From: Alkaliphilus sp. | GTDB taxonomy: Bacteria; Bacillota; Clostridia; Peptostreptococcales; Natronincolaceae | Direction of reading: 5' to 3' | Length of the DNA: 5,916 nt | Assembly: GCA_023230535.1 (NCBI GenBank) | Contig: JALNXC010000092.1 | Coordinates: forward strand, 1 to 5,916 | Part shown: piece by piece, positions 4,788-5,916 of the stretch | Layout: each line of letters starts with the position of its first letter | How positions within the stretch are numbered: the stretch's first letter is position 1 | The notes under the pieces: model-generated | What the model saw: the letters and a program-made list of their open reading frames with translations, nothing else | The model's database searches: none | Told to the model about the DNA's origin: nothing | Position numbers and translations under genes: made by a program

Positions 4788-5916
4788 TTGAAAGAAATAT
4801 GTATTAGAAATGCAATTAGAAGGGTTCATAAGGGGAGCATAGCGGAAGAGGCAGGGATAGAGGCGGGGGATAAACTGCTTAAAATAAACGACAACGAGAT
4901 TATAGATATTATTGATTATAAATATTATTTGGCGGATGAATATTTAGAGATAGAAATATTAAAAGTTTCGGGAGAATATTGGATTATAGAGATAGAAAAG
5001 GAATATGACGACGATTTAGGTATTGAATTTGAAAAACCTATTATAGATGAGGTTAAAAACTGTAAGAATAAATGTATTTTTTGTTTTATAGACCAATTGC
5101 CTCCGGATATGCGTCCAAGCCTTTATTTTAAAGATGATGATTTCAGGCTTTCATTTTTACAGGGAAATTATATCACCTTGACAAATATGGGTGAGGAAGA
5201 CATAAGGAGGATTATTAAATATCGCATCAGCCCAATCAACATATCCGTGCACACAACTAACGGGGAACTCAGGAAAAAGATCCTCAATAATAGGTTAGCG
5301 GGTAATATCTTAAATATATTAACAAAATTAGCGGCGAATAATATCAAAATGAATTGTCAAATTGTGCTTTGCCCTGATTTAAACGACAAAAAAGAGTTGG
5401 ATAATACTATCGAAGATTTAGGAGAATTATCCGGCGGCATAGATAGCGTAGCAATTGTACCTGTAGGTTTAACGGCTTACAGGGAAGGGCTGCAGGCAAT
5501 AAAACCTTTTGATGAGGAAGAAGCATCATATGTTATAGATCAGGTACGGGCATGGCAAAAAAAATTTAAAAATTCTATTGCACGTAATTTTGTGTATGTT
5601 TCCGATGAATTTTATATATTGGCGGACAGGAAATTTCCAACCTATAGAAGTTATGAAGGGTTTCCACAACTGGAAAATGGGGTGGGATCGGTAGCTAAAT
5701 TTAGGTACGAGTTCTATCAATATTTAGAAATATTACCGGGTACACTTAAAATTTATAAATATATTATAGTAGTTACCGGTGTGGCTGCGTATAGATTGAT
5801 AAGAAGAATGTGTGATGATTTAGTTGAAAGGATCGAACATTTAAAAATAGAAGTGGTTTGTGTTGAGAACAAATTTTTTGGCGGATATATCTCTGTGAGC
5901 GGATTAATTACGGGGC
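4788..5916 (+). CDS. PDZ-radical SAM-DUF512 family iron-sulfur protein, 3'-truncated by window edge
   Basis: The frame is open from TTG 4788 to the window end (376 codons visible). Full-length relatives are about 430-460 residues, so only the C-terminus is missing. Residues about 8-72 form a PDZ-like domain (HKGSIAEEAGIEAGDKLLKIND). A cysteine cluster Cys92-x3-Cys96-x2-Cys99 (KNKCIFCF) has radical-SAM spacing and would hold a 4Fe-4S cluster. It is followed by the family signature IDQLPPDMRPSLYFKDDDFR and FLQGNYITLTN (124-134), then ISVHTTN (152-158). The DUF512 part follows, with VPVGLTAYREGL, EGFPQLENGVGSVAKF (290-305), VVTGVAAY and the FFGGYISVSGLITG end (363-376). The protein is cytoplasmic; its substrate is not established. 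In Clostridia this gene usually precedes der (engA), so der may lie just beyond the window; that is expectation, not observation. Confidence 0.93.
   Translation, partial: MKEICIRNAIRRVHKGSIAEEAGIEAGDKLLKINDNEIIDIIDYKYYLADEYLEIEILKVSGEYWIIEIEKEYDDDLGIEFEKPIIDEVKNCKNKCIFCFIDQLPPDMRPSLYFKDDDFRLSFLQGNYITLTNMGEEDIRRIIKYRISPINISVHTTNGELRKKILNNRLAGNILNILTKLAANNIKMNCQIVLCPDLNDKKELDNTIEDLGELSGGIDSVAIVPVGLTAYREGLQAIKPFDEEEASYVIDQVRAWQKKFKNSIARNFVYVSDEFYILADRKFPTYRSYEGFPQLENGVGSVAKFRYEFYQYLEILPGTLKIYKYIIVVTGVAAYRLIRRMCDDLVERIEHLKIEVVCVENKFFGGYISVSGLITG

Overview
The window looks like chromosomal DNA of a low-GC, endospore-forming Clostridia-type Firmicute. The evidence is strong AGGAGG-like ribosome binding sites, frequent GTG/TTG starts, AT-rich codon choice, and several families tied to sporulating anaerobes (SpoIIP, YIEGIA, DUF3189, and the DUF512 radical-SAM family). 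I cannot name the species. All genes lie on the plus strand, and nothing suggests a phage, transposon, CRISPR array or structural RNA gene.

Layout: (1) positions 1-503 hold the C-terminal two thirds of a PgeF/YfiH (YlmD) family multicopper-oxidoreductase-like protein, closed by an intrinsic terminator at 522-549. (2) After a regulatory gap of about 240 bp containing a 9-bp inverted repeat and promoter-like elements, a compact co-directional block runs from 741 to about 3834: a DUF1614-like multi-pass membrane protein, a SpoIIP-type peptidoglycan amidase overlapping it by 14 nt, a YIEGIA-family membrane protein, and a 65-residue protein resembling the small partner encoded next to YIEGIA genes. 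(3) Two tandem DUF3189-type genes follow, a short one lacking the family signature (3857-4123) and a canonical one (4184-4639). (4) After a 148-bp gap with an extended -10 promoter comes a PDZ/radical-SAM/DUF512 protein starting with TTG at 4788 and running off the right edge.

The central block reads as a sporulation membrane/cell-wall module. SpoIIP-type enzymes cut stem peptides from septal peptidoglycan during engulfment, and YIEGIA proteins belong to sporulating bacteria and are linked to the spore envelope. The neighbouring DUF1614 protein and the small protein have no established biochemical role that I know of. The best candidates for new biology are the SpoIIP paralogue with a predicted second membrane anchor at its C-terminus, the altered YIEGIA signature (YIEDIA), and the degenerate DUF3189 paralogue, which carries a terminator-like hairpin inside its coding sequence.
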